Virus record (IMG/VR): IMGVR_UViG_3300010966_000046
Coordinates: 1-33,077 of that record
DNA from: a virus
DNA: 33,077 bases
Direction: 5' to 3' (one strand)
Part shown: in pieces, positions 21,277 through 29,816 of the stretch
Layout of the letters: each line of letters begins with the position of its first letter
Position numbering within the stretch: the stretch's first letter is position 1
Position numbers and translations under genes: made by a program
The notes under the pieces: generated by a model
Seen by the model: the letters and a program-made list of their open reading frames with translations, nothing else
Told to the model about the DNA's origin: nothing
Databases searched by the model: none

Positions 21277-21818
21277 TTACATACCCAAATCTGGTAGTCG
21301 TAGTAATAGGTTTGTTCTAGTTCCAATAGTTCAAAAGACACAATCTCAAAGCCTGCTGACTCCAGTAGCTCTTGAATCCCTGCCTTATCCCAAGCCCAAT
21401 AGTGTTCCTCATTAACGTCATCCCATTTAGCGTGAGGAGTTGTAAGCAATAGGTACTTGGTTTTCTTGCGTATCTGTGCAAGTACCTCAGCAGGGTTATC
21501 TAAATGCTCTAAGGTTTCTGAACAAATGTATAAGTCCACATCAGGTATCTGTTCAATCGTTTGTTCAATGGCACCTGTAAATTGGTACTTAGGTGCATAG
21601 TCACCAATGTAAGTTTTATCCAACCCAAGCGCAATAATTATGAACGCATCACCAGCTGAAAGATCAGCTACGGATTTAACCCCGTCAATTGCTTGTGCAA
21701 TCTCTAGAGTTCTATTGACCCTAACTATGTGATCTTGCCAAGCCGTGTGATCGTGTGGCGTTGCATAAATCTCTGCCAGTCTTTGATCAGAATGCTTAGG
21801 TCTTAATCTGGTAATCAC
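21273..21818 (-). CDS. Class I SAM methyltransferase
   Basis: 181 aa from GTG 21818 (TAGTG overlap). SVADLSAGDA is a divergent motif I (usual D.G.G.G), and CSETLEHLDNPAEVL and LLLTTPHAKW match small Rossmann methyltransferases (Methyltransf_11/23 type). WAWDKAGIQELLESAGFEIVS is a typical C-terminal part. In the sugar cassette it probably methylates a sugar hydroxyl, which is inference from context. The missing glycine-rich motif may weaken SAM binding. Confidence 0.8.
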   Translation of the reverse strand: MITRLRPKHSDQRLAEIYATPHDHTAWQDHIVRVNRTLEIAQAIDGVKSVADLSAGDAFIIIALGLDKTYIGDYAPKYQFTGAIEQTIEQIPDVDLYICSETLEHLDNPAEVLAQIRKKTKYLLLTTPHAKWDDVNEEHYWAWDKAGIQELLESAGFEIVSFELLELEQTYYYDYQIWVCK

Positions 21819-22492
21819 TACCAAGCCTTGACATTCTCAACGTCATTACTAAATTCTGTTGCTAGGTATTCAGCAAAGATAGCCTGATCGCCATTGTGCA
21901 TTTCAGGATTGTTTACAGCTGCGTATCTATCGTCATGCTCTGCCTTGCCATTTGTGTAGTGCAGATGTTCAAGGATTACATCTGGCAAGTAGTTCACGTT
22001 CTCTAAAGCGTGACCCATTGCAAGCCAATAGTTATCTAGGAACAAATGCTTTAAAGCTGGCGGTGACATAAAGCCCGTAGCCCTAATGATCTTGCTAGAC
22101 ATAACTACGGCAGTTGGCAAATTCTCACCTTGTAGTAAATCGTTTCCGTATGCAATGCCCGGCTCTGTGCCAATAGCTTCTGCAAGTTTCATGTCCCAAC
22201 CACCTGTGCGCGGTAGGTGATCGTCACCCATAAAACAGATGTAGTCATAGTCAGGCGCAAACCATAAAGCCCAATGGTTAAGAGTGCCGTTCATTCCCAT
22301 ACGGTCTGCAATAACAACTTTGACGTTATCTAGCCCTGTTGTTTCGTGCATAAGTCCTGCGTAGGTTTCAACATCATCTGCATCTATTGCAAACACAACT
22401 TCTGTAAAGTCTGCCGTTGCGTTAATGGCTTCAAATAATCTAATCGCGTTATCGTTGCGACCCCGTGTGGGAATGATAGTAAGCATTCTCAT
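21818..22492 (-). CDS. GT-A type glycosyltransferase
   Basis: 224 aa from ATG 22492, chosen for its ATGA overlap. MLTIIPTRGRNDNAIRLF is the nucleotide-sugar binding start of GT2-like enzymes, and FMGDDHLPRTGGWD (87-100) holds the metal-binding Asp pair in DxD position. LDNYWLAMGHAL could contribute to acceptor binding. The enzyme is soluble. It probably transfers a sugar onto a protein or a growing glycan. Confidence 0.85.
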   Translation of the reverse strand: MRMLTIIPTRGRNDNAIRLFEAINATADFTEVVFAIDADDVETYAGLMHETTGLDNVKVVIADRMGMNGTLNHWALWFAPDYDYICFMGDDHLPRTGGWDMKLAEAIGTEPGIAYGNDLLQGENLPTAVVMSSKIIRATGFMSPPALKHLFLDNYWLAMGHALENVNYLPDVILEHLHYTNGKAEHDDRYAAVNNPEMHNGDQAIFAEYLATEFSNDVENVKAW

Positions 22493-23292
22493 TGTTGTAC
22501 CAGTTTCCAAAATGTATCCCCTGCTTTATCTATCATGTGGCGTAACGCATCTGCATCATGCCAATCCTCAACGCTGGTAATTCCAACATTGTCGTTTGTG
22601 TGAATCCTGCAACCTGAAAGCACCGCTTCCATAACTGCCCTGCATTCTGACTCAAAGGCTAATGGCAGGTGAACAAACCATTCCACTCTTGCCATTGCAT
22701 CTAATACATGTTCACGCGGTACATCGCTAAGAGCTTTAAATTCGTAGCCTGCCTGAGCTGCCCAAGCGTGAGCGCGTAGCTGACCTTTTAACGGATGATT
22801 CCTAGCAGCCCATAATGCAATCGGTTTCTTGTCTAAGTTGTCGTAGCACTTGCTGGTGTCGAAGTAGCTTAGAACCTGCGCGGTCTTGCGTGGTTTAGTC
22901 CAAGCCAATTCCCTGCGCATGTGTGCCGGGGTATGGGTTACGAATAAGCGAGAACCACGAATCAAGGCGTTAAGTCCTGCGCGTGGTGTTTGTAGGTGAT
23001 GCACAAAAACGAATGGGTCATACTCGCCTAATTGAGTTAGTTGCTGATCAGAGAATGAATCTGTGCCTGTAACCACTATGGAATCGAATTGGTGTATGTC
23101 GTGTGTATCGAATGTGTATGGGGTAACAATCTCAATCTCGTAGTCCAAAGGTGCTTGCAGACGGTATTCGTAGTCTGACATTTCTGCGCCACCTGCAAAC
23201 TGCCCCGTGAATAGCCCTGTGGAGTTCACAGAGCCATCCAGAGCCACGTTAGTAGTGTTCTCTATGTGATGTGTGTACCAGCCGATTTTCAC
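22489..23292 (-). CDS. GT-B type glycosyltransferase
   Basis: 267 aa. ALWAARNHPLKGQLRA and the ESECRAVMEAVLSGCRI motif (E..EA form of GT4 enzymes) mark the C-terminal nucleotide-sugar-binding domain. The N-terminal domain is short (MKIGWYTHHIENTTN). At 267 aa it is much shorter than usual GT4 enzymes (350-400), so its acceptor domain is reduced. The start overlaps the upstream glycosyltransferase by 4 bases. Confidence 0.75.
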   Translation of the reverse strand: MKIGWYTHHIENTTNVALDGSVNSTGLFTGQFAGGAEMSDYEYRLQAPLDYEIEIVTPYTFDTHDIHQFDSIVVTGTDSFSDQQLTQLGEYDPFVFVHHLQTPRAGLNALIRGSRLFVTHTPAHMRRELAWTKPRKTAQVLSYFDTSKCYDNLDKKPIALWAARNHPLKGQLRAHAWAAQAGYEFKALSDVPREHVLDAMARVEWFVHLPLAFESECRAVMEAVLSGCRIHTNDNVGITSVEDWHDADALRHMIDKAGDTFWKLVQQ

Positions 23293-24470
23293 GCCGTAGG
23301 CCGTTCTGTGCCTTTTGAACCCAATACCTTTAAAGCAGGTTTCCAGTATTCGTTAAACACGGTGTCTGCGTTATACGCCTTTGCAAAATCTTGCGCCTTT
23401 TGTGAGCGACCTCTACCACGTTGATAAGCCTGTTCTAGAGCATCAACAATTGCTGGAACGCTAGGCATATGAAACCAGCTAGATTGAGGTGCATCCCATA
23501 ATGGCTGACCGTCAATTAACCAGCCGTCACCAACTAGCTCAGTTGAAGCTGCGAATTCAGAAACGATTACAGGTGTACCGCAAGCCTGCGCTTCAACAGT
23601 TGGAACGCCAAAGCCCTCACCGTATGAAGTTGCAAGTAGAACATCCATAGCCGTATAAATGGTTGCCAATGTTGGCTGATCTATACCGGTTCGTAATGTG
23701 TACGGATCCATGAAAGCGTATTGGTGTTCAGGGATTCCAACGGATGTAATTAGTTCTTGAAGTTTGATGCCACCTAATGAGCCAAGTGCGTCTGTGTGTA
23801 AATAAAGAACTGCGTCATCGTGCATCTGAGCAAACATAGAGAACGCAAGAATGTTCTCACCAAATGCCTTGCGATTAGGACTTACGCCTTTATTGGCTGC
23901 GTTCATTCCTACAACAAATCGATCCTCGCCAATACCTATAAAGTCGCGCCCTGTTGTTCCCTTATGGCGTTTCATTGGTTTGAATGTGGACTCAACAGCG
24001 TGTGGAATGTATAGCGATTCAATGCCTACGTTTTCTAGCATCGCTTGTCCGTATTCGCTCATGGCAATAGGGGTAACAAAGTCTTGCCTGCACCATTTGG
24101 CAACAGCTGGCGGTGCTGGCAAGTGATCTATTGGAACCCAACTAGCAACATTCCAATCACCCCAACGTGGGCCTTTAAGAACCCAAGCATCATAAAGCGT
24201 AAACAGAATGTGATTTTGCTTTGGATTATGTTCAGTCCAATTAAACATATGTGCAGGGATAACGTCATTGGAATACATATCCGCGCCACGTTGATAAATG
24301 GGCATCCCGTTCCATTCAGTATTGGAACCCTCTAAACCGTAGTTGTTAAAAATTGCTACGTTGTGACCCATTGCTTTCATACGGCTAGTCACTTGAGCCG
24401 TTTGCATCCCATAGCCTGTGTTAGCCCAAGGCGCGTTAGATACCCAACCAATACATAAAGAATCTTGCAC
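23289..24470 (-). CDS. GT4 family glycosyltransferase
   Basis: 393 aa, GT-B fold. IGWVSNAPWANTGYGMQTAQ forms the N-terminal donor-acceptor loop, and EGFGVPTVEAQACGTPVIVS is the GT4 EX7E-type motif near the C-terminus. GTG 24470 has AAAGGA seven bases upstream. It is the first gene of the cassette and follows the capsid terminator, so it probably has its own promoter. Related enzymes in phages decorate virion proteins or alter host surface sugars. Confidence 0.9.
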   Translation of the reverse strand: MQDSLCIGWVSNAPWANTGYGMQTAQVTSRMKAMGHNVAIFNNYGLEGSNTEWNGMPIYQRGADMYSNDVIPAHMFNWTEHNPKQNHILFTLYDAWVLKGPRWGDWNVASWVPIDHLPAPPAVAKWCRQDFVTPIAMSEYGQAMLENVGIESLYIPHAVESTFKPMKRHKGTTGRDFIGIGEDRFVVGMNAANKGVSPNRKAFGENILAFSMFAQMHDDAVLYLHTDALGSLGGIKLQELITSVGIPEHQYAFMDPYTLRTGIDQPTLATIYTAMDVLLATSYGEGFGVPTVEAQACGTPVIVSEFAASTELVGDGWLIDGQPLWDAPQSSWFHMPSVPAIVDALEQAYQRGRGRSQKAQDFAKAYNADTVFNEYWKPALKVLGSKGTERPTA

Positions 24471-24518
24471 AGATAATCCTTTGTTCGCAGATAAAAGAAA
24501 CCTACCCTAATTCCTGCT

Positions 24519-24565
24519 AAAACAAAAGCAGAACCCCACCAAGCCTGCGCTCCCGGTGGGGTTCT
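24519..24565 (-). terminator. Strong terminator after the major capsid gene
   Basis: Perfect 11-bp inverted repeat, AGAACCCCACC (24530-24540) and complement (24555-24565), loop of 14 bases. On the minus strand it is followed by GCTTTTGTTTT. It ends the capsid transcript and separates it from the sugar cassette. Confidence 0.9.
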
Positions 24566-24584
24566 ACGTTTTGGGGTTTCCTAA

Positions 24585-25775
24585 TTAGGAAGCTGCACCT
24601 TGGAAGAACTTAACGTGCGAGTTCTGAATAAGGTTGCCATCGGCGCGCATCGTGATTCTGAACGAAATTAAATCGTTCTGGAATGCGTAATCATCGGAAC
24701 GATCTACGCGCAATCCACCAACGGTGCGTACGAAGTAGCTTGGCAAGTGACCAAACAAAACCGACTTAGCGGAAGTTGCTGGATCAGCCATAGCTGGGTT
24801 TTCGTAAACTTCGTAACCAAGAATAAGGTCACGCTTGTCACCTGATAGAGCTGGTGAGAATACATAGTTTCCAGCGGTGTCCTTTAACTTACGAACAGCT
24901 GCAATGGACTTTGCGTTCATCATGAAGCCAGTTCCCGGTAGGGTACGACCTGCTGTATCAACGCTGTAAACCAAGTCAATTAGGTTGTCTGCGGTGAATG
25001 CACCAGATACTGCGGTTGAACCGGTGATGCCTGAACCAGCAGCAGTAACGATACCTGTTGGCTGTACTGTTCCTGTTCCAGTTGTTAGTGCGCCATTGAC
25101 TGCGAAGCCAATTGCGTTACCAGCTTGTTCTGAAAGGAATCCAAGGATATCTACGCCTGCATCGGATACCATTTCACGGCTTACCTGAGTTAGGAATGAA
25201 TACTTGTATGCACCAAGAGTCTTGAACGCATTGAATGTTGGATCACTTTCACCAATTGCATTACCCTCAGATGTAACCGTACCCGTAGAATACGCACTTA
25301 GTGAAGGTATCTGGAGATTTTCTCCCCCTGCTGTGTTAATGATTGTTGATGTTTCTAGAAGTGGACCGATTTTTCTGGCCAACATAACAACATTGTCATA
25401 AAATGACGTAGGCACGGGACTGCCAGTTGAAGTCTTTAGAACATCACGCTTTTCAAATGATGCGCTACGGATTTCACCACGAGCTAGGGAACGGATAAGT
25501 TCTGCATCGTCAATTGCTGGAACAGCAAACGCTGGCTTAACTTGTGTTTCAAAACCCTTCATGGCTTCAGCAGCGCGTTCTTCGCGTTCTGTTTGTGCCT
25601 TGATGGTGTCAATTACCTGTGAACGCTGATCAAGGTCTGCCATGATGCGATCATAAGTTTGGTTTTCTTCGCCGGTAAGTTCGCGCTTTTCAGCTGCTGC
25701 TGAGTCGAGAAGAGCCTTTGCTTCTTCCCAAGCCTTTGCACGAGCTTCCGCTTGCTGACGGATGTAGTCAGACAT
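24585..25775 (-). CDS. Major capsid protein (HK97 fold)
   Basis: 396 aa. Residues about 1-105 are a helical coiled-coil delta domain (SDYIRQQAEARAKAWEEAKALL), the internal scaffold removed by the prohead protease. The mature part has TGSPVPTSFYDNVVMLARKIGPLLETS, VSREMVSDAGVDILGFLSEQAGNAIG and C-terminal GLRVDRSDDYAFQNDLISFRITMRADG, typical of the HK97 fold. AGGAG precedes ATG 25775. It lies between two terminators, so it can be expressed alone at high level. Confidence 0.95.
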   Translation of the reverse strand: MSDYIRQQAEARAKAWEEAKALLDSAAAEKRELTGEENQTYDRIMADLDQRSQVIDTIKAQTEREERAAEAMKGFETQVKPAFAVPAIDDAELIRSLARGEIRSASFEKRDVLKTSTGSPVPTSFYDNVVMLARKIGPLLETSTIINTAGGENLQIPSLSAYSTGTVTSEGNAIGESDPTFNAFKTLGAYKYSFLTQVSREMVSDAGVDILGFLSEQAGNAIGFAVNGALTTGTGTVQPTGIVTAAGSGITGSTAVSGAFTADNLIDLVYSVDTAGRTLPGTGFMMNAKSIAAVRKLKDTAGNYVFSPALSGDKRDLILGYEVYENPAMADPATSAKSVLFGHLPSYFVRTVGGLRVDRSDDYAFQNDLISFRITMRADGNLIQNSHVKFFQGAAS

Positions 25776-25880
25776 GTGGACTCCTAAAGTCTTAGATTGG
25801 ATTGGGTCTTACAGTTTCTGCGTGGCTCCACGACAGTAGCGCACCTATGGCTCCACAGAATGCTTATCTAATTATGGCAC
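25776..25880 (-). promoter_or_regulatory. Leader/promoter region of the major capsid gene
   Basis: A 105-base gap after the protease terminator. On the minus strand CATAAT occurs just after the T-run and could be a -10 box, but I see no matching -35. GTGGAGCC occurs twice, and the second copy lies within CGTGGAGCCACG, a short dyad. A promoter is expected here because of the upstream terminator. Confidence 0.4.
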
Positions 25881-25920
25881 AAATAAAAACAGACCCAGAT
25901 GCTTCCCCACATCCGAGCCT
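25881..25920 (-). terminator. Terminator between protease and capsid genes
   Basis: AGACCCAGATG (25891-25901) and CATCCGAGCCT (25910-25920) pair over 11 positions when read as minus-strand RNA, with three G-U pairs (A-C mismatches on the plus strand). GTTTTTATTT follows. It lies 16 bases after the protease stop. Its orientation is clear because only the minus transcript pairs well. Confidence 0.75.
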
Positions 25921-25936
25921 GTTCTTTGTATTTAGA

Positions 25937-26644
25937 TTAGAACGCTTTTAGCATTAGGTCAAGTTGCTTACGCTTAATCTCAAGCATATCTACTGCACTT
26001 GGTTGATCTGAACGAATCTTATTTACAACCTCAGCAATTAGGTCTGCGTGTTCTGCTTCTAAAGTTTCGCCTGCTTCTAGCTTTGTAATGGCTTCACTTA
26101 AAGCGTCTACATCTACGGCGGTACGTTCTGCCAAAATGTCTAGTGAACGAACGCTTGCAGTTGTTGCTTCATAGGCAGGGAATCCAGTAACAATGGAAAC
26201 CTCATGCAAACGCACCTGATGAAGTTCACGGGTTGCGCCGTCTTGACTCCAAGCATCACCCTTTGGTGGAACGCTAAAGCCAAATGACATTGAAGAAACA
26301 TCGCCACGTTTCATAAGAACCGATAGGTCGCGCCCTGCGCTAGTGTCTGGCAATTCAGCCTGAGCAAGTAGACCGCGTGAATCCTCAGTTAGTTTAAGAG
26401 TTCCAGCGCGTGTAGAGCCAAGAACAACATCTGTGTTGTGGTTCATAAATAGCTTGATTTCGTTACGCGATTTCAATGAACGTTTAAATGCACCCTCACG
26501 GATAACCTCTGTGAACGGTAGCGGTTCTGACGGGCTATTGAATACAGCTGCATAGCCTGTAAAACTCATGCCATCGCTTGATGCTTCACCGTTACGAATG
26601 TCAAACTCAACGGTATTAACTCGGCGTTCTACATTGGTGGTCAT
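25937..26644 (-). CDS. Possible internal-start product: protease domain alone
   Basis: ATG 26644 (residue 314 of the fusion) has GAAAGG seven bases upstream, within the linker just before the protease domain. Translation there would give a 235-aa protease, the normal length for this family. The site is seen in the sequence; its use is inferred. Confidence 0.45.
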   Translation of the reverse strand: MTTNVERRVNTVEFDIRNGEASSDGMSFTGYAAVFNSPSEPLPFTEVIREGAFKRSLKSRNEIKLFMNHNTDVVLGSTRAGTLKLTEDSRGLLAQAELPDTSAGRDLSVLMKRGDVSSMSFGFSVPPKGDAWSQDGATRELHQVRLHEVSIVTGFPAYEATTASVRSLDILAERTAVDVDALSEAITKLEAGETLEAEHADLIAEVVNKIRSDQPSAVDMLEIKRKQLDLMLKAF

Positions 26645-27583
26645 TGACTGCCTTTCGTCTTTGTTTAAGTTTAGCGCGATTGAACGCCATTTCTCATTTT
26701 GTATGTCATTAACTGAGCGTTCTTCATCTGGATCGTTTTCATCTGACGGAACTTCTGGAACGTCTGTTACATCTAGTGCAGTAATTCCTAGTTCACGGTA
26801 GACCTTGCGATTGGCAGGGTTGTTATCTATGGCAATGATTACGTTGTATTCCTGCAATAACTTTTCTGCCGTTGCCTTTTTAAATTCTGGAGTTTGTGCG
26901 CTACTGCCCGGATTCATAAATAAACGGTCATAGTAAATACCTAAAGAATCAAGTTCTGCAACCGTTGCATCCCGTGTTGAATCGTTGCGACCTGTGACAA
27001 TAAAGATTTCAGTATCTTCCATGTCATCTATGTAGTTATACGTTTTCTCAATCAACCGACCACCTGAAATAAGCGTTCCGTCAATGTCCACAATTACAGC
27101 TAATGGCCCTGACTCAATGCGTAGAGAATCCTCTTCATCATCCTGCATTTCATCATCTTGCATTTCGTCTTGGCCTTGATACTCAAACTTAGTTAGTGGC
27201 GCAAAACCCTTAAGCACAAACTGTTGAGTTTCAATTAGTTCGTTTTCATTCTTTGTGTAAACCTGAATAGTCGCAATAGGTGTGTTCTGTGATGCGCTTA
27301 CGCTTCCACCCAAAGGATTAGTAACTTCACCAAATGTTGAAATGGAAGTTATCTCGCCGTACATGGTGTTGCCACCATTGTCCCAAAACACATAATCGCC
27401 AACTTCAAGCTCACCATTAAGTGCGCGTTCGCCACCGGGTTCCATGTCCTCAGCTAGTGAAACTGCAAGCATCTGATCTATGGCTGCTTGCTTAGTTGTA
27501 TGACAACCCATAACTTCGCCATCCTCTTTAACGGTAGCCCAACCTGTGCAGTCAGGGGATTTATCTGTGATGAAATACGGCAT
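25937..27583 (-). CDS. HAD phosphatase-like domain fused to HK97 prohead protease
   Basis: 548 aa from ATG 27583 (TAATG overlap). Residues 1-55 (MPYFITDKSPDCTGWATVKE) resemble a segment found at the start of some actinophage protease/capsid proteins; 58-130 is a beta-rich domain. An acidic repeat linker (QDEMQDDEMQDDEE) leads to a HAD-like domain: VDIDGT (D166, D168), IVTGRN (T197), EFKK (K235) and IDNNP (D253), all four HAD motifs. A second linker leads to an S78 prohead protease (about 324-480) with FMNHN (H382) and GDVSSMSFGF (S433). The protease cleaves the capsid delta domain. The HAD role is unknown. Confidence 0.88.
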   Translation of the reverse strand: MPYFITDKSPDCTGWATVKEDGEVMGCHTTKQAAIDQMLAVSLAEDMEPGGERALNGELEVGDYVFWDNGGNTMYGEITSISTFGEVTNPLGGSVSASQNTPIATIQVYTKNENELIETQQFVLKGFAPLTKFEYQGQDEMQDDEMQDDEEDSLRIESGPLAVIVDIDGTLISGGRLIEKTYNYIDDMEDTEIFIVTGRNDSTRDATVAELDSLGIYYDRLFMNPGSSAQTPEFKKATAEKLLQEYNVIIAIDNNPANRKVYRELGITALDVTDVPEVPSDENDPDEERSVNDIQNEKWRSIALNLNKDERQSMTTNVERRVNTVEFDIRNGEASSDGMSFTGYAAVFNSPSEPLPFTEVIREGAFKRSLKSRNEIKLFMNHNTDVVLGSTRAGTLKLTEDSRGLLAQAELPDTSAGRDLSVLMKRGDVSSMSFGFSVPPKGDAWSQDGATRELHQVRLHEVSIVTGFPAYEATTASVRSLDILAERTAVDVDALSEAITKLEAGETLEAEHADLIAEVVNKIRSDQPSAVDMLEIKRKQLDLMLKAF

Positions 27584-27849
27584 TAGTAAAGTGTCTGCCT
27601 TAACCAAGTTACAAGGTGTGAGCCTGTTTCGCTTATTGCATAAAGAGCTTCACCGGGATTAAGGGTAATTTCTAGGCTGTCTAGTTTCTGAATACCCAAG
27701 CCATTAGTTATAGAAACATCACCATTGCCAATAAATAAAACCTTTGTGTTATCCATGTTATGAATGTGCAGGTTTGATGGATTAGTGGAAACTCCGTCAA
27801 TCTGAATTGGGATAGTTCCTACTGTTGTTTGACCAGTTGAAATAGCCAT
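27583..27849 (-). CDS. Hypothetical beta-rich virion protein
   Basis: 88 aa, not recognised. Beta-rich pattern (TVGTIPIQIDGVSTNPSNLHI, KVLFIGNGDVSIT, LDSLEITLNPGEALYAIS), like small phage head-decoration or cupin-like proteins. It starts in a TAATG overlap and its stop overlaps the fusion protease start. The location in the head operon suggests a capsid-associated role. Confidence 0.7.
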   Translation of the reverse strand: MAISTGQTTVGTIPIQIDGVSTNPSNLHIHNMDNTKVLFIGNGDVSITNGLGIQKLDSLEITLNPGEALYAISETGSHLVTWLRQTLY

Positions 27850-27950
27850 TACTCCGTCACCTCATCTGGCAGTTCAATAATTTCCACAATGTTGTCATTT
27901 GGCTTTGTAGGATCGTATCCACCAAAACCGTAAACTACTGTTAGTCCCAT
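27849..27950 (-). CDS. 33-aa mini-protein
   Basis: MGLTVVYGFGGYDPTKPNDN, then an acidic tail (NIVEIIELPDEVTE). ATG 27950 and the stop both lie in TAATG overlaps. No family recognised. The double overlap in a head operon supports real translation. Confidence 0.55.
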   Translation of the reverse strand: MGLTVVYGFGGYDPTKPNDNIVEIIELPDEVTE

Positions 27951-28111
27951 TATGCAGACCTCAAAAAAACTAATGGAACGACGCTGGTTGTAAGCACAAT
28001 AGTTCCAGCATTAGCCAATGCCCCAGAAACCGATGATTGAACCCACATAAGATTAACGGTGCTAAGTCCTGTGCCTGAATTATGTGGCATATTAAAAAGT
28101 GGCCCTGCCAT
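27950..28111 (-). CDS. 53-aa head operon mini-protein
   Basis: ATG 28111 overlaps the previous stop (TAATG), and so does its own stop with the next start. It is 53 aa with a hydrophobic C-terminal half (GALANAGTIVLTTSVVPLVFL). It could be a short beta-stranded virion peptide or membrane-associated. Not recognised. Confidence 0.55.
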   Translation of the reverse strand: MAGPLFNMPHNSGTGLSTVNLMWVQSSVSGALANAGTIVLTTSVVPLVFLRSA

Positions 28112-28458
28112 TAGCGCGTAACCTCTGGGTCAAGTGTCAAGTTACCTTGAATGAGTCGCGTTACAGCTGAACCAGCAGAAACAAGTTCTAGATCATAAAC
28201 GTATTGACCAACGGGAACACCAGCCGTAGTTGCAGCTGTTGCTTCAACCAAGATAGTTCCAGCAGTTCCACCTAGCGTGATGCCTGAACCTGAGGTGAAA
28301 CTTAGAACGGTAGTTGCCGTGTCAAAAGTATCTCTGACCTGCATACGCGCTGTGTAGCTTGTTAGGTTTACTGGTGACCCAGATACATTCCAAGTTAGGT
28401 TAAGGTCAAAGGTTGCACCTTGATACATGGTTACGTTATAGATTGCTGGCTGTTGCAT
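28111..28458 (-). CDS. Beta-sandwich virion-associated protein
   Basis: 115 aa. YQGATFDLNLTW, NLTSYTARMQVRD, then GQYVYDLELVSAGSAVTRLIQG and PEVTR form the pattern of a small Ig-like phage protein seen in head/neck or baseplate-associated genes of many phages. No catalytic residues. It lies just after the portal gene, so a head accessory role is likely. Confidence 0.7.
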   Translation of the reverse strand: MQQPAIYNVTMYQGATFDLNLTWNVSGSPVNLTSYTARMQVRDTFDTATTVLSFTSGSGITLGGTAGTILVEATAATTAGVPVGQYVYDLELVSAGSAVTRLIQGNLTLDPEVTR

Positions 28459-28460
28459 TT

Positions 28461-29816
28461 CTAAACCTCATAAACAGACTGTGGTGCTTCAGGGTCAATT
28501 TGGGCAATACCTTGCAACATAACGCTTGGAACGCCTGTATGTTCTATTGACGGCAAGCCTAGAGCTTCAAGAACAGCAGCAGGGTCAAAGCCAGTAGTAA
28601 CAAGCCTTTGAGCCATAAGAACTTTACGGTCAGTTTCAACGAGTGCAGCAGCAGCCAAATCCACGTTAGCCAAAGGTACACGATAAACGTCACCACCTTG
28701 AACAGGTCGCAAGTCCTCGAATCTTCTAATGTCATTGACTGAAAGAAATCCTGCCTGTGAACCGATTGAATAGCCATTCATTCTGGTAGCAAAGTCACCA
28801 CGAAGCAGACCGTCTACATTAAAACGAATAAACGCATTATCTGGTAGCAATGCGCTGTAAGCATCCTCAATCTTAGCTATGTATGGGCGCAAGGTATGAG
28901 TAACAAAGTTAATGCCATTTTGTTCTACTGATGCGTAAGACATTGCACCCGGTGTTGTAACGCCAATCATGTGCGGTGGAACGCGGAAGATTCGCGCAAC
29001 TTCCTCAATGGCAAGTTTGCGACTATCTAGCATCTGGGCTTCATCAGGATTAACGCCAGTTCTTACAAATTTTGCGCCACCTGTAAGTAGTCCAGTCTTA
29101 TGAGCTTTGCGGAATCCGTCATGGCGGTTACTGAATGAATCAACAAGTTGTTTAGCTTGATCGCTCTTTAGGTCTTGTGGGGTTTCAATAATTCCCTGAG
29201 TAGTTGCACCCTGACCAAAGAAACGTGCTGCAAAAGATTGCAAGGCACTAGATAAACCTAGATTGTCTTTTAGCTCTGTAACACGCGACATACCGCGCAG
29301 ATCGCCAGCCTTGCGCATTTCTGTAATCTGCAACATATCACGCTTGCTAACTGGAACATCTTGGTTTTCGTCAATGATGTATTCAATTTCACGAGTACGA
29401 ATGTTACGAGTTACGGTCACGCGGTTAGGCGCAATACAAACTAGGTTTACTACGTCACCACGGTTATCACGGAACACGCGAACAAAAGCGTTACCGTCTA
29501 GCAATAGGGAAATAAGAACTTGCTGATAATGCTCAGAACGTAATAGGTCTACGTCTGGTCTTTGAATCCATGACGGCTGAGGTCTAAAAGGTACGCGGTC
29601 ACCATCTACCCTGCGGAAACAATCAACTGGCAAAGTGCTGATTGTGTCAGAAATTAAAAGAACACAAGCGTAAAAGGCATTTATTTTCATTGCCTGTGTC
29701 TGGTCAATGTTTGCACCTGATTCGGTAGTGAAAGCAAACGAATCGCCAGCACCCCAGATTGACTGGAAACTAATGGCGCGTTCCTCTTTATTACCGCCGG
29801 TCAAATTACCAAGCAT
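28461..29816 (-). CDS. Portal protein (HK97 type)
   Basis: 451 aa. KINAFYACVLLISDTISTLP, HYQQVLISLLLDGNAFVRV, the stem-region FRVPPHMIGVTTPGAMSYASVE and THTLRPYIAKIEDAYSALL are the usual HK97-family portal motifs. It forms the dodecameric ring at one vertex through which DNA is pumped. ATG 29816 overlaps the small membrane gene's stop (TAATG). Confidence 0.95.
   Translation of the reverse strand: MLGNLTGGNKEERAISFQSIWGAGDSFAFTTESGANIDQTQAMKINAFYACVLLISDTISTLPVDCFRRVDGDRVPFRPQPSWIQRPDVDLLRSEHYQQVLISLLLDGNAFVRVFRDNRGDVVNLVCIAPNRVTVTRNIRTREIEYIIDENQDVPVSKRDMLQITEMRKAGDLRGMSRVTELKDNLGLSSALQSFAARFFGQGATTQGIIETPQDLKSDQAKQLVDSFSNRHDGFRKAHKTGLLTGGAKFVRTGVNPDEAQMLDSRKLAIEEVARIFRVPPHMIGVTTPGAMSYASVEQNGINFVTHTLRPYIAKIEDAYSALLPDNAFIRFNVDGLLRGDFATRMNGYSIGSQAGFLSVNDIRRFEDLRPVQGGDVYRVPLANVDLAAAALVETDRKVLMAQRLVTTGFDPAAVLEALGLPSIEHTGVPSVMLQGIAQIDPEAPQSVYEV

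Noticed and set aside
24519-24565. Plus-strand terminator
   Set aside because: The hairpin is symmetrical, but the T-run lies on the minus-strand side and no plus-strand gene reads into it.
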